DNA of 64,000 nt from Vicinamibacteraceae bacterium (GTDB lineage Bacteria; Planctomycetota; Phycisphaerae; Phycisphaerales; UBA5793). A model generated the notes under the pieces. The model searched no databases. It worked only from the letters and a program-made list of their open reading frames with translations, and had not been told where the DNA came from. The stretch is from assembly GCA_011525805.1 (NCBI GenBank), contig WYBR01000062.1, forward strand, positions 1 through 64,000. Reading direction: 5' to 3'. Position numbers and translations under genes: made by a program. Positions 8,314-16,916 of the stretch are shown here, one piece after another (the first letter of the stretch is position 1; the number at the start of each line of letters is the position of its first letter).

Positions 8314-8904
8314 ATGCTGCACTCCGCCTCCATTGACGGCCTTCTCATCGGGCAACCGCGACGGGTGGTGGAGGTCCGCCCCGCCTGGCGTCGCGAGACG
8401 ATCCTCACAGCGCGGTGGAGCGTTTATGCCGCCGACCACTCTCACGCGATCGGCGCGACGCTGCTGGCCGGCGCGACGCTTGCATCCTTCGCCCCCGAGG
8501 CCGACTCGACGCTTCGCGAATCGGCCCGCGAGCCGAGACTCGTACTGACGTTCTGGCGTGAGGCGGACGGGTCGCCCGACGCGCCGCCGATCGTCCTGGC
8601 CTCGTTCGCTTCGCTCGCCGCGATGCCCCTGGTGGAGGGACAGTCGCCGGCGCCGGCGGAGTTTCACTTCGCGATGCACCGGACGTTCACGAGCGTGGAC
8701 GTGGCGGGCGATCGTCCGATCCTGCGCGTGACGCACGGAGACGGGGCCTGCGCGAGGACCGGCGCGGCGGCGTATTGCCAGAGCATCCTGCCGGAACTGC
8801 TGGCCTTGCGCGGCGGGCAGTACCGCCTCGACGAGGTCCGGCTGGACCGCGCGCTGGCGGCGCGATTCGCAGCGCCGGCCGCTTCGGCGCGAGAGGCGAT
8901 CTGA
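8314..8904 (+). CDS. Hypothetical protein co-translated with the GbsR-type regulator
   Basis: 196 residues starting one base after the regulator's stop. It has no signal peptide or membrane helix and contains beta-type segments with scattered Ala and Arg. I recognise no family or catalytic motif. The tight coupling suggests a partner or accessory of the regulator, but nothing in the sequence shows what it does. The minus-strand frame across the same DNA is Arg-rich and looks like a shadow. Confidence 0.55.
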   Translation: MLHSASIDGLLIGQPRRVVEVRPAWRRETILTARWSVYAADHSHAIGATLLAGATLASFAPEADSTLRESAREPRLVLTFWREADGSPDAPPIVLASFASLAAMPLVEGQSPAPAEFHFAMHRTFTSVDVAGDRPILRVTHGDGACARTGAAAYCQSILPELLALRGGQYRLDEVRLDRALAARFAAPAASAREAI

Positions 8905-9352
8905 AGGCGCTCTCCGGCTATCCACAAGTCGTGCGCATCGGGCGCGAGCCCGGTGGAGGAAAAAAAATTGCGGCGCGCAAGCGCTTGCGCCGCCGACGCT
9001 CACGCCATTGTGCATGCAAAACGATGCGCCGGTGAACTTGTGAAACGCTCATGATGGCGGTATTCTGTGGCACGAGCCAGGACGGTTCTGGGAGGATTCG
9101 CGAGCGGATGGCCTCTTCATTTGCTTCATTCTGATCTTTCGCTCAGCCGCGTCCCCGTCGCCGGGCGCGGCCGCTGGTGTTGCATCCCCCCCCGTTGATG
9201 TCGGTTTGCCCATTCGAGGTGCGAACGGACTCCGCCCCGCAGGCAAGGTGGTTTAGTGGTGCGCCGCCGCGCAAGCGGCCGCGTCGGGTGGTCCTTGTCT
9301 CGCTTGAACTTTTAACGCATCGAGAAGTGAAGACTCGAAGGAAGAGGGAACT
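8905..9352. other. Long non-coding region before dnaA
   Basis: 448 bases without a convincing gene. It contains CTATCCACA at 8927-8935 (one change from the DnaA box consensus), an intrinsic terminator reading on the minus strand, and a possible stem-loop at 9242-9299 in the dnaA leader. I see neither a cluster of DnaA boxes nor a clear AT-rich unwinding zone, so I do not call an origin. Confidence 0.6.
8962..8990 (-). terminator. Intrinsic terminator reading on the minus strand
   Basis: GCGCAAGCGCTTGCGC at 8975-8990 is a perfect 16-bp palindrome. On the minus strand it is followed by AATTTTTTTT, the classic stem plus U-tract. The polarity is odd: the only gene that needs stopping nearby is the plus-strand hypothetical, and no minus-strand gene is seen upstream. 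Confidence 0.6.
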
Positions 9353-10795
9353 GTGGCATCGAGCGCTGCCGCAACCGGGATGACCGCGCGCCTGTGCGAA
9401 GATCTGGCCGAACGCCTTGGACCCACGCGCTTCGGATTGTGGTTCGAACGCACGGCCCGGCTGGACTTGAAGGCCGACCGGCTCCGCGTCACCGTCCCGA
9501 CGCGCTTCCACGCCGACTGGATTGACCGCCACTTCCGCGAGGACCTGCGCACGGCCGCGGCACGAACCTCCGGCTCCGACCTCGCGCTCGAGTTGACCGT
9601 TGAACCGGAGGCGTTTCCCGGCCTCGCGGTCGCCGCGCCCGCGCCGGTTCCCCCTCACCTGCCCCGAAGGCGCCGAGGCCCGAGCGCGCCGGGGCAGTTC
9701 GATCTGCGATTCGATCTCGACCGCTTCGTCGTCGGGGCGGGCAATGAGATGGCCTTCCACGCCGCCTGCGCCATGGCGAGCGGCGCGGCGACGTTCAACC
9801 CGCTCTTCATTCACGGCGGCTGCGGACTGGGTAAAACCCACCTGCTTCAGGGCATCTGCCGCCGCCTGCGCGCCGCCCAGCCCGAGGCCAGGCTGCGATA
9901 CGTCACCGGCGAGCAGTTCACCAACGAGTTCATCGCGGCCGTGCGCACCAACGACCTCGAATCGTTCCGGCGGCCGTACCGCGAACTCGACCTCCTCGCC
10001 ATCGACGACGTCCACTTTCTCTCGAACAAGAACGCCACGCAGGCCGAGTTCCTGGCGACCTTCGACGCCATCGGGTTGACCGGCGCCAAGATCGTGCTCG
10101 CCAGCGACGAGCATCCTCGTCAGATCCGCCAGTTTCACCAGCGGCTCGTCAGCCGGCTGCTCTCTGGGATGGTGGTCGAGGTCCAGATGCCCGACGCGGC
10201 GACGCGCCTGGCCATCATCAGGCGCTGGGCGCAAGAGCGGGGTTTCGACCTTCATCCCGCCGCGGCGGAGGCGCTGGCGCACCGGTGCATCGGCTCGGTT
10301 CGGGACATCGAGGGCGCGCTGACGCGGCTCGAAGCGATCACGACGCTGGGCCTGGGCCAGGCGCCGCCGCCGTCGAACCCCGGTCAGCGCCTTGAGATCG
10401 GGATGTTGCTCATCTCCCGCCTGTTCGGCGAGGAGAGCCGCGAGCACCGCGCCCCCGTCCGCGTCGACGCGATCCTCGATGCGGTGGCGGAGCGATTCGG
10501 CCTCGACGCGTCGCGCCTGACGGGCAAGAGCCGCCACAAGCGCATCGTGCTCGCACGCTCGATCGCGGCGTTCCTCGCCCGCCGCATGACGACGCGGAGT
10601 TTTCCCGAAATCGCCCGGGCCATGGGCCGGTCCAATCACAGTACGATCTTCACGGCCGTGCAGCGCATCGACCAGCAGTTGGCGTCGAGTGAAAACGTCT
10701 GCGTGAACGAGGCCGGACCGCCGGTGTCGCTGCGGTACCTCCTCGACACGCTCGAGGCAACGATCTTGCGAGAGCGGTCCGCGACCGCAGGCTGA
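9353..10795 (+). CDS. dnaA: Chromosomal replication initiator protein DnaA
   Basis: 480 residues starting at GTG 9353 after GGAAGAGGGAA. It binds DnaA boxes, oligomerises with ATP and melts the replication origin. Domain I (residues about 10-85) keeps the W-F and WIDRHF pattern of the DnaA N-terminal domain. Domain II is short, with a basic patch PRRRRG. Domain III is AAA+, with Walker A GGCGLGKTH at 155-163 and Walker B LLAIDDVHFL near 214-223. The C-terminal helix-turn-helix carries GRSNHSTIFTAVQRI where many DnaA proteins have GRDHTTV, so the box-contacting loop is a variant. dnaN and recF are not adjacent. It is a good DnaA, but the genome could encode more than one and this copy need not be the main one. 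Confidence 0.85.
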   Translation: MASSAAATGMTARLCEDLAERLGPTRFGLWFERTARLDLKADRLRVTVPTRFHADWIDRHFREDLRTAAARTSGSDLALELTVEPEAFPGLAVAAPAPVPPHLPRRRRGPSAPGQFDLRFDLDRFVVGAGNEMAFHAACAMASGAATFNPLFIHGGCGLGKTHLLQGICRRLRAAQPEARLRYVTGEQFTNEFIAAVRTNDLESFRRPYRELDLLAIDDVHFLSNKNATQAEFLATFDAIGLTGAKIVLASDEHPRQIRQFHQRLVSRLLSGMVVEVQMPDAATRLAIIRRWAQERGFDLHPAAAEALAHRCIGSVRDIEGALTRLEAITTLGLGQAPPPSNPGQRLEIGMLLISRLFGEESREHRAPVRVDAILDAVAERFGLDASRLTGKSRHKRIVLARSIAAFLARRMTTRSFPEIARAMGRSNHSTIFTAVQRIDQQLASSENVCVNEAGPPVSLRYLLDTLEATILRERSATAG

Positions 10796-11019
10796 GGGAT
10801 GGGGGCCGGCCCGCCTTTCCGGCGGCCGGGAGTCGTTCCCATCGCGACCTTCTCTCCGACCGCGGCGTCGGCCAACCCCTTCGGCCGGCGCCGCGCGTTT
10901 CTTTCCGCGTTCGCGAGGCTTCCTCTCCGTCCGGCGCTCGCTGCAATCGCCGCCCGTGAAGGAACCGTTCCACAACGATTGCACCTCTCCCGGCCCTGCG
11001 GGCGAATTATCTGGGTCGG

Positions 11020-12558
11020 GTGAATAAACTCACGGCCATGCCCCGGTTGCTCCATGTCTGGCTCATTCTGGTCCTGCTGGCGGCGTCGGCGACCAGTGCC
11101 CGCCCTGCCGCAGACGAACGCTTCGACGACGCGGTGCGCACGCTTCGCAAGGCGACGACCATTCGCGAGACGGGCGAGCACATCCTGATGCTCAGCAGCC
11201 TGCGCCAACTCAAGGACGCCGAACTCCAGCCGCTTTACAGTTCGCTCAGCCAGATCAAGAACCCGACGATCCAGATCAACGCGGTGCTCGGCCTGGCGGA
11301 ACTCTCGCGCGAGAAGCGCATCGACGTTTGGAAACTCAGCCAGATCAAGGACACACGGTTCCGCGCGCTGGCGATCATCCAGGCGAAGGACGACGGGCTG
11401 ATCGGCCCGGCCGAGTTGCGGGAGATCCTCGCATGGCCCGACCTGAGCGAGGACCTGCGCGTTTACGTCATGCTTCTTCTGGTGAGCCAGGGCGAGGCGG
11501 TGGACGCCGAGGCGCTCACGGCGCTGATGACCCGGGGCGAACTCCCGGGCACACGGGCCTACGCAGCGCTGGCGCTGTGCCACCTCGGGCAGGCGGAAGG
11601 CACCCAGGACGCGCTCAAGGCGATGGACTCGCTCCCTCCGCTCGTTCGCGATGGAGCCGTGCGGGAGATGCTCGGCACGGTCGCGTACATGAACCTGGGG
11701 GGCGCGGCGCCCTGGATCGCCGGGCTGCTCGATTCGGGCCAACTCGGAGAGACGGCCGAGGGCATCGCCCTGCGCACCCTTCTCAAACTGGACGGCCAGG
11801 CAGGCTCGGCGGCGTGGACCAGGCGCTTCGCCGGGGCGGAAAGCGTCGGCCACAAGGTGCGCCTCGCTCTGATGCTCCTCGAACAGGCCCCTGAACTGGC
11901 GCCGGAGTTGTTCGGCCCGCTCGCGAGCGACTCAAACGAACTGATCAGCCGCATGGGGGCCATCGGGCGCCTCGTCGCCTCGGGCGAGAGCGCGGTTTCG
12001 CTCTGCGCAGAACTTGTGGGGCGGCGCTTTCCGCCCGCGACGGCCTGGGTTCTCGAACACGCCCGCAGCCTTGAAGGCGCGTCGGCCGCCACGCTCTACA
12101 GCGCGATCATCCACGACACGCTGGAGGATGGAGGCTCGCTCAACGACCGCCTCGAACTGGCGCGGCTCGCGAGCAGCGAACTGTTGAGAGTCGACGCAAC
12201 CGAACTTCGCCGCCTCCTCGAACTCGCGCTGACCCGCCAGCGCCGTCTCACGGTCGAGTCGATCCTCTCGGGCGCGCTGACCGCGGCCGACCCCGCCTCC
12301 CTCCAACTCACGCAGGGGGTCGAAGATTGGGTTTCGACCCGCGCCCAGTCGCTCGCGGTGATCATCAAGGCGAGATACGCCGAGTCGTTGACCGATGATG
12401 AACTCTACCGGCTGAGCCTGACGTCGCGCGGCGGAGGATCGGTCTCGCCCGCGGGCGAGATCCAAGCCGCCTGGCTCTATCTCCGCCGAACCGGACAGCA
12501 GGGCCAGGCGCTGGCGACGATTCTCAGCGACCTCTCTCCGGGCGCCGGCGACCGCTGA
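11020..12558 (+). CDS. Exported HEAT-like repeat protein
   Basis: 512 residues from GTG 11020 (ATG 11038 is an alternative and keeps the whole signal peptide). The signal peptide is LLHVWLILVLLAASATSA. The mature part is almost wholly helical, with repeating helix pairs such as IQINAVLGLAELSREKRID and VRLALMLLEQAPELAPELF, consistent with HEAT or Sel1-like solenoids used for protein-protein contact in the periplasm. No catalytic motif is seen. It stands between dnaA and the DegT gene, 32 bases before the latter, so the two may be co-transcribed. An AATTAT element lies 9 bases before the GTG and there is no ribosome site. Confidence 0.7.
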   Translation: MNKLTAMPRLLHVWLILVLLAASATSARPAADERFDDAVRTLRKATTIRETGEHILMLSSLRQLKDAELQPLYSSLSQIKNPTIQINAVLGLAELSREKRIDVWKLSQIKDTRFRALAIIQAKDDGLIGPAELREILAWPDLSEDLRVYVMLLLVSQGEAVDAEALTALMTRGELPGTRAYAALALCHLGQAEGTQDALKAMDSLPPLVRDGAVREMLGTVAYMNLGGAAPWIAGLLDSGQLGETAEGIALRTLLKLDGQAGSAAWTRRFAGAESVGHKVRLALMLLEQAPELAPELFGPLASDSNELISRMGAIGRLVASGESAVSLCAELVGRRFPPATAWVLEHARSLEGASAATLYSAIIHDTLEDGGSLNDRLELARLASSELLRVDATELRRLLELALTRQRRLTVESILSGALTAADPASLQLTQGVEDWVSTRAQSLAVIIKARYAESLTDDELYRLSLTSRGGGSVSPAGEIQAAWLYLRRTGQQGQALATILSDLSPGAGDR

Positions 12559-12590
12559 ACTCTCGACTCCCTTCAGAAACGACAGCACGC

Positions 12591-13772
12591 ATGAGCAACG
12601 GTCAGGACATTCCGCTCAGCCGACCCGACATTACTTCGCTCGAGATCGAGCACGTCGTGCAGACGCTGCGTTCGGGCCGCCTGAGCATGGGGCCGATGCA
12701 GGAGCAGTTCGAGGCGCTGGTGGCGGCCCGGGCGGGCACGGAACATGCCGTGGCGGTCTCCAATGGCACCTGCGGGCTGCATCTGACGCTGCTGGCGCTG
12801 GGCATCGGGCCGGGCGACGAGGTCATCACCACCCCGTTTTCCTTCGTCGCCTCCGCGAATGTCATTCTCTACGTCGGCGCCAAGCCCGTCTTCGTCGACA
12901 TCAACCCGCGCACGCTCAACCTCGATCCGGAGCAGGTGGAACTGGCCATCACGCCCCGCACTCGCGCCATCATCGGTGTAGAGGCGTTCGGGAACCCGGC
13001 GCACCTGCCGGAACTGGCGGCGGTGTGCCACCGCCACGAGATCCCGCTCATTGAAGACGCGTGCGAAGGATTCGGCGGCACGTATCGCGGCCGGCCGATC
13101 GGCAGTTTCGGCCGCATCGCCGTCTTCGCTTTCTATCCGAACAAGCAGATCACGACGGGGGAAGGCGGCATGATCGTCACCGACGACGAGCGTCTCGCCA
13201 ACCTCTGCCGGTCGCTGCGCAACCAGGGAAGGCCGATCGACCCCATCGAGCCGGCCTGGCAGTCGCCGGGATCATGGTTGATGCACGAGCGCCTGGGCTA
13301 CAACTACCGCCTGAGCGAAATCCACGCGGCGCTGGGCGTGGCGCAGGTCAAGCGCCTCAACGAGATTCTCGAGAGCCGCGGCCTCGTCGCCTCCAAGTAC
13401 ATCTCCCGCCTCATGGGCAACCCGGACGTCATCCTCCCGACCGTGGATGCGGAGACGACCATGTCATGGTTCGTTTTCGTGATCCGACTGAGCAGCGAGT
13501 TTCACGCCGAGAACCGCGACCGCATCATCGCGGGAATGCGGCGGCACGAGGTCGGCGTGAGCAACTACTTCCCGCCCATCCACCTCCAGCCCTTCTACCG
13601 CTCTCGCTTCGGCTTCAAGGAGGGGGACTTCCCCATCACTGAATCGGTGTCGCATCGCACTCTCGCCCTTCCCTTCCACACGCGCCTGAGCGACCGCGAG
13701 ATCGACCTCGTCTGCCAGACGCTCGAGGTGATGGTGCAGCGCGAGAAGTTCACCATCGACCGCGGATCGTGA
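12591..13772 (+). CDS. DegT/DnrJ/EryC1/StrS-family PLP-dependent sugar aminotransferase
   Basis: 393 residues, full length for the family. These enzymes transfer an amino group to nucleotide-linked keto-sugars for surface polysaccharides. The PLP lysine is K185 in FAFYPNKQITTGEGG. The PLP-ring and phosphate contacts are seen in SNGTCGLHLTL (58-68) and EDACEGFGG (155-163). The next gene, a HAD hydrolase, overlaps its stop by 4 bases, so both are made together. That pairing suggests amino-sugar metabolism for glycans, with the flippase and polymerase cluster 20 kb away as a possible user. The precise sugar cannot be told. Confidence 0.9.
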   Translation: MSNGQDIPLSRPDITSLEIEHVVQTLRSGRLSMGPMQEQFEALVAARAGTEHAVAVSNGTCGLHLTLLALGIGPGDEVITTPFSFVASANVILYVGAKPVFVDINPRTLNLDPEQVELAITPRTRAIIGVEAFGNPAHLPELAAVCHRHEIPLIEDACEGFGGTYRGRPIGSFGRIAVFAFYPNKQITTGEGGMIVTDDERLANLCRSLRNQGRPIDPIEPAWQSPGSWLMHERLGYNYRLSEIHAALGVAQVKRLNEILESRGLVASKYISRLMGNPDVILPTVDAETTMSWFVFVIRLSSEFHAENRDRIIAGMRRHEVGVSNYFPPIHLQPFYRSRFGFKEGDFPITESVSHRTLALPFHTRLSDREIDLVCQTLEVMVQREKFTIDRGS

Positions 13773-14440
13773 GCCGCCGCCCGATTCAACTCGTGTGCTT
13801 TGACCTCGGCGGCGTGCTCGTGCGCATCTGCCGGACGTGGGAAGAGGCGTGTTCGCGGGCGGGAATCGACCTTCGCGCCGGCGATGAATGGGAGCGCCTC
13901 CGGCCGGCGCGGCGCGAGATCACCCGCCTCTACGGAATCGGACGAATCGACTGCCAGCAGTATTTCCGCGACGTCTCGCACGCGATGGGCGGGCTTTACA
14001 GCCCCGAAGAAGTACAGCGCGTCCATCACGCCTGGACGATCGAGGATTACCCCGGCGCCGGCCGCGTGCTCGAACGGCTCAACGAGGCCGGCGTGCGCAC
14101 CGCATGCCTCTCGAACACGAACCGCAGCCACTGGGTCCGGCTCATCCATCACGATGGCGCCCGCGACCTGCCGGGCGAGCCGGAGTTTCCCGTGGTGCGG
14201 CTGATTCGGGAGCAATACGCGTCGCACCTCCTCGGGGCCGCCAAGCCCGATCCATCCATCTACGCCGCGTTCCTGCGCGCCGTGGACGTCTCACCCGACC
14301 GCATTCTGTTCTTCGACGATCTGGAGGAGAACATCGCCGCCGCCCGGCAGGCCGGCTGGATCGCGCGGCTCATCGACTACCAGGCCGACACGGCGGGCCA
14401 GATTGAAGCCCATCTTCGCGATCTGGGAGTGCCGGCGTAA
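13769..14440 (+). CDS. HAD-superfamily hydrolase (IA/YihX type)
   Basis: 223 residues starting at GTG 13769 inside the stop of the aminotransferase gene (GTGA overlap, translational coupling). Motif I is VCFDLGGVL with the nucleophile Asp at residue 12. As in the YihX branch the second Asp is replaced by Gly. Motif II is the CLSNTNR region (about residue 112), Lys of motif III lies in GAAKPDPSIY and motif IV is FFDDLEENI. The helical cap between residues 20 and 95 is of class I. Likely a sugar or nucleotide phosphatase, and the gene order suggests that it dephosphorylates an amino-sugar intermediate. Confidence 0.83.
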   Translation: MSRRPIQLVCFDLGGVLVRICRTWEEACSRAGIDLRAGDEWERLRPARREITRLYGIGRIDCQQYFRDVSHAMGGLYSPEEVQRVHHAWTIEDYPGAGRVLERLNEAGVRTACLSNTNRSHWVRLIHHDGARDLPGEPEFPVVRLIREQYASHLLGAAKPDPSIYAAFLRAVDVSPDRILFFDDLEENIAAARQAGWIARLIDYQADTAGQIEAHLRDLGVPA

Positions 14441-14474
14441 CGAGCGGCGCCAACGTCCCCTCCTACGATCAAGT

Positions 14475-15005
14475 GTGTCGGACGAGTGCTCTGAACGAAG
14501 CGACGATGATGCAATCGAGCCCCCGCCGCGGGTGGACGAAGCGCCGCTCAGGCCGACCTGCCCCGGCTGCGGCTACGACCTCGCGGGCACGCTGGAACGC
14601 CAGCCGCAGCGCTGCCCCGAGTGCGGACGCGCCTGGACACTGGATGAACTCGCCCTCCAGCACCTGGCCCTGCGCGGCTCAGACGAGGCGACCGTCCGCT
14701 TCGTCACGATCATCGGACCGGGACTGACCGCGGGACTGCTGCTGCTCATCGGACTCTTCCTCGGGTCGCCGGTCAACTGGCTCGCCTGGCCGGTGGCGGG
14801 CGCGGTCGTGGTCTTCGCCCTCGCCGAGTGGGCGACGGACGCGTATCGACGCTCATTCGCCCGGGCGCGCGGTCGGGCGAATCGGATCCGGTACATCCTC
14901 GTTCGCACGGCCGCCCTCCTGCTGCTGAACGCGGCCGTGGTCGGCGTCGCTGGACTGGCGCTGCTCGCGGCCATCGTCGCCTGCGAGCGGGTTGGCGGCG
15001 GGTAG
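14475..15005 (+). CDS. Zinc-ribbon membrane protein of unknown function
   Basis: 176 residues from GTG 14475. Residues about 28-50 form a CPGCGYDL...CPECGRAW zinc ribbon, followed by two hydrophobic segments (about 75-115) and a third near the C-terminus (about 150-170). Proteins with this ribbon followed by membrane helices are frequent in planctomycetes, and I know of no assigned role. TACGAT lies 5 bases before the GTG and no ribosome site is seen, so the transcript may be leaderless. The frame extends upstream to 14403, but that part overlaps the HAD gene and looks non-coding. Confidence 0.65.
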   Translation: MSDECSERSDDDAIEPPPRVDEAPLRPTCPGCGYDLAGTLERQPQRCPECGRAWTLDELALQHLALRGSDEATVRFVTIIGPGLTAGLLLLIGLFLGSPVNWLAWPVAGAVVVFALAEWATDAYRRSFARARGRANRIRYILVRTAALLLLNAAVVGVAGLALLAAIVACERVGGG

Positions 15006-15108
15006 TGCGTTCACCCGAGAGGCGCCAAAGCGGGCTGTTCCAGGGGAGCGGCGCCGACTAACCTAACTCGACCCCGGGCGTCGGCTCAAGGGGTCGAGGA
15101 GAGTCGAC

Positions 15109-16224
15109 GTGCCTTCGATCGTGCGTGATTTCGAGCAGGCGATGGAAGCGATCGCTCCCCTCGCCTTCGCGGCCGAGTGGGACAACGTCGGGCTGCTCGT
15201 GGGGCGGCGCGAGGCGAAAGTCCGCCGTGTCCTGCTCACCATCGACCTCACCGCCGCCGTCCTCGATGAGGCGATCGGCGAACGCATCGACCTGATTTGC
15301 ACCTACCACCCCGTCATGTTTCAGGCGATCAAGCGGCTCACCGACCAGCAGCCGGGCACGGAGATCCTGCTCCGCGCGATCGGCGCCGGCATCGCCGTCT
15401 ATTCCCCGCACACGGCCCTCGACGCCGCGGCGGACGGCCTGACGGACTGGCTCGCTGACGCGGTCGGCCAGGGCTATCGCCGGCCGCTGATCGTGAGTGA
15501 GAGCCTCCCGGCGACGCAGGAACTGAAGGTGGTCACCTTTGCCCCCGCAGAGGCAATCGACCGGCTGCGCGATGTGATGGCAAGCGCCGGCGCGGGCCGC
15601 ATCGGCCACTACGACCTCTGCTCCTTTGCCGCGCCGGGCATGGGCACGTTCCGCGGCGACGCCAAGTCGCATCCCGCCGTCGGCGCCAAGGAGCGCTTCG
15701 AGCGCGTCGAGGAACAGCGCCTTGAGATGGTGTGTCCGGCTTCGGCGCTGCACGTGCTTGTCTCCACGCTGCGGCAGTTTCACCCCTACGAGGAGCCGGC
15801 CATCGACGTCTATCCGCTGCGAGCGATTCCGCTGGCCAAAGTCGGCGGCGGCCGCAAGGTGGTCCTCGACCAGCCGGCCACGGTCGGCGACCTCGCGGAG
15901 CGCGTCAAAAAGCACCTCGGCATCGACGCGGTGAAGTCGACGGACCCAGGAAAGTCGGTTCGGCACGTCGCCGTGGTTCCCGGCTCGGGGGGAGCGTTCG
16001 TCGAGCCGGCCCTCGCCCAGGACTGCGATCTCTTCATCACCGGCGAACTGACCTACCACACGGCCCTGAGCGCGTGGACGCGCGGCTGCGGCGTCATCCT
16101 GACCGGGCACGCCAACAGCGAGCGCGGCTTTCTCTCCATCCTCGCCGGCCGGCTCGCCGAGCGCCTCGACGGCGTGGATGTCATCATGTCCCGCGCGGAC
16201 CGCACGTTCTTCGAGATCATCTGA
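15109..16224 (+). CDS. Nif3-like dinuclear metal centre protein (GTP cyclohydrolase I type 2 / YqfO type)
   Basis: 371 residues from GTG 15109 after GAGGAGAG. Two Nif3 halves carry the metal ligands: EWDNVGLLVG (residues about 23-32) and TYHPVMFQ (about 65-72) in the first, and TGHANSERGF (about 336-345) in the second. Between them (about 140-265) sits the inserted PII-like domain found in longer members such as Bacillus YqfO, so the length is normal for that branch. The biochemical role of the family is unsettled. The last 42 bases of the gene recur 1.4 kb downstream (17620-17661). Confidence 0.88.
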   Translation: MPSIVRDFEQAMEAIAPLAFAAEWDNVGLLVGRREAKVRRVLLTIDLTAAVLDEAIGERIDLICTYHPVMFQAIKRLTDQQPGTEILLRAIGAGIAVYSPHTALDAAADGLTDWLADAVGQGYRRPLIVSESLPATQELKVVTFAPAEAIDRLRDVMASAGAGRIGHYDLCSFAAPGMGTFRGDAKSHPAVGAKERFERVEEQRLEMVCPASALHVLVSTLRQFHPYEEPAIDVYPLRAIPLAKVGGGRKVVLDQPATVGDLAERVKKHLGIDAVKSTDPGKSVRHVAVVPGSGGAFVEPALAQDCDLFITGELTYHTALSAWTRGCGVILTGHANSERGFLSILAGRLAERLDGVDVIMSRADRTFFEII

Positions 16225-16243
16225 AGGGTCGAGGGTCGAGGCT

Positions 16244-16856
16244 TCAGGGAAACGTGAACTCCACGAGATTCGACTTGCGGCAGTTGGCGATTTCAACGCA
16301 TTGCAGATAGACCTTCAGACCCGACCAGCCGCTGGGCACAGTGGTGAAGCATTTCGCCGCGCCATTCGAGCCGACAGTTGCCATGCCGAGCACCTGGGCC
16401 GAGTCGATGTCCACATCAAGGCCCGTGCATCCTGGCACGGACGTGCTGCCCGTCGCTGTGCCGTAGTAGAAAGTCATGGTGGCGCTCGGCGTTCCCCCGG
16501 CCGCCTTGAATCCGTTCGTGGTCCCGCAGGAATGCCGCCACCTCGTTCTCCGATTTGCCGGGGCGGACACGGAAGCGGTAGCGGTCCATGCGTTCGTGGT
16601 GGTCGAGAATGCGATCGCCGAGCAACTCGACGAGCCAGGCCGTGGTCTGGCGATGCAACTCCTGCGCCTGTTCCCGGGTGAATCCCCGGTCCATCCAGTG
16701 CTGCACTTGAATCGGGCGCACGAGCACTTCGCCCGTGAACTCACGGCGGCCGGGCGCCTCTTCGTACAACTGTCCCTCCGCGCGCTGGGTCGCGATGAGG
16801 ACACTGATGAGGATCAGAGCAAAAGCACCGGCGCGCAGGATAACCTTGGCTGTCAT
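16244..16856 (-). pseudogene. Frameshifted gene for a small exported protein
   Basis: Reading from ATG 16856, the frame gives a signal peptide (LRAGAFALILISVLIAT) and a helical domain (LVRPIQVQHWMDRGF, TTAWLVELLGD), running to about 16515. There it leaves the protein-like sequence. The next frame then takes over with a beta-rich tail (TMTFYYGTATGST, then SGLKVYLQCVEIANCRKSN) ending at 16244. That tail resembles the C-terminal domain of many small exported planctomycete proteins, which usually end in QAV...C..SN. One base lost or gained around 16515-16530 would join them into a single protein of about 204 residues. It could be a true pseudogene, a recent mutation or an assembly error. A ribosome-site-like AAAGGG precedes the ATG. 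A related small exported protein is encoded 60 bases upstream. Confidence 0.65.
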
Positions 16857-16916
16857 GGCGCAGCCCTTTCAAAGGAGAGGTGTGCGAGGCATCAAGACGT
16901 CAACCCGACGCTCAGA

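Noticed and set aside
9242-9299. Possible tRNA from a 7-bp acceptor-like pairing
   Set aside because: The enclosed 44 bases are too short for a tRNA and there is no TTCRA T-loop or anticodon arm. It is better treated as a leader hairpin.
8905-9352. Chromosome origin (oriC)
   Set aside because: Only one near-consensus DnaA box and no AT-rich unwinding block. dnaN, recF and gyr genes are not adjacent.
9143-10984. 613-residue minus-strand open frame antisense to dnaA
   Set aside because: It is Arg/Gly/His-rich with no domain or signal, lies wholly opposite a well-supported dnaA and has the composition of a high-GC shadow frame.
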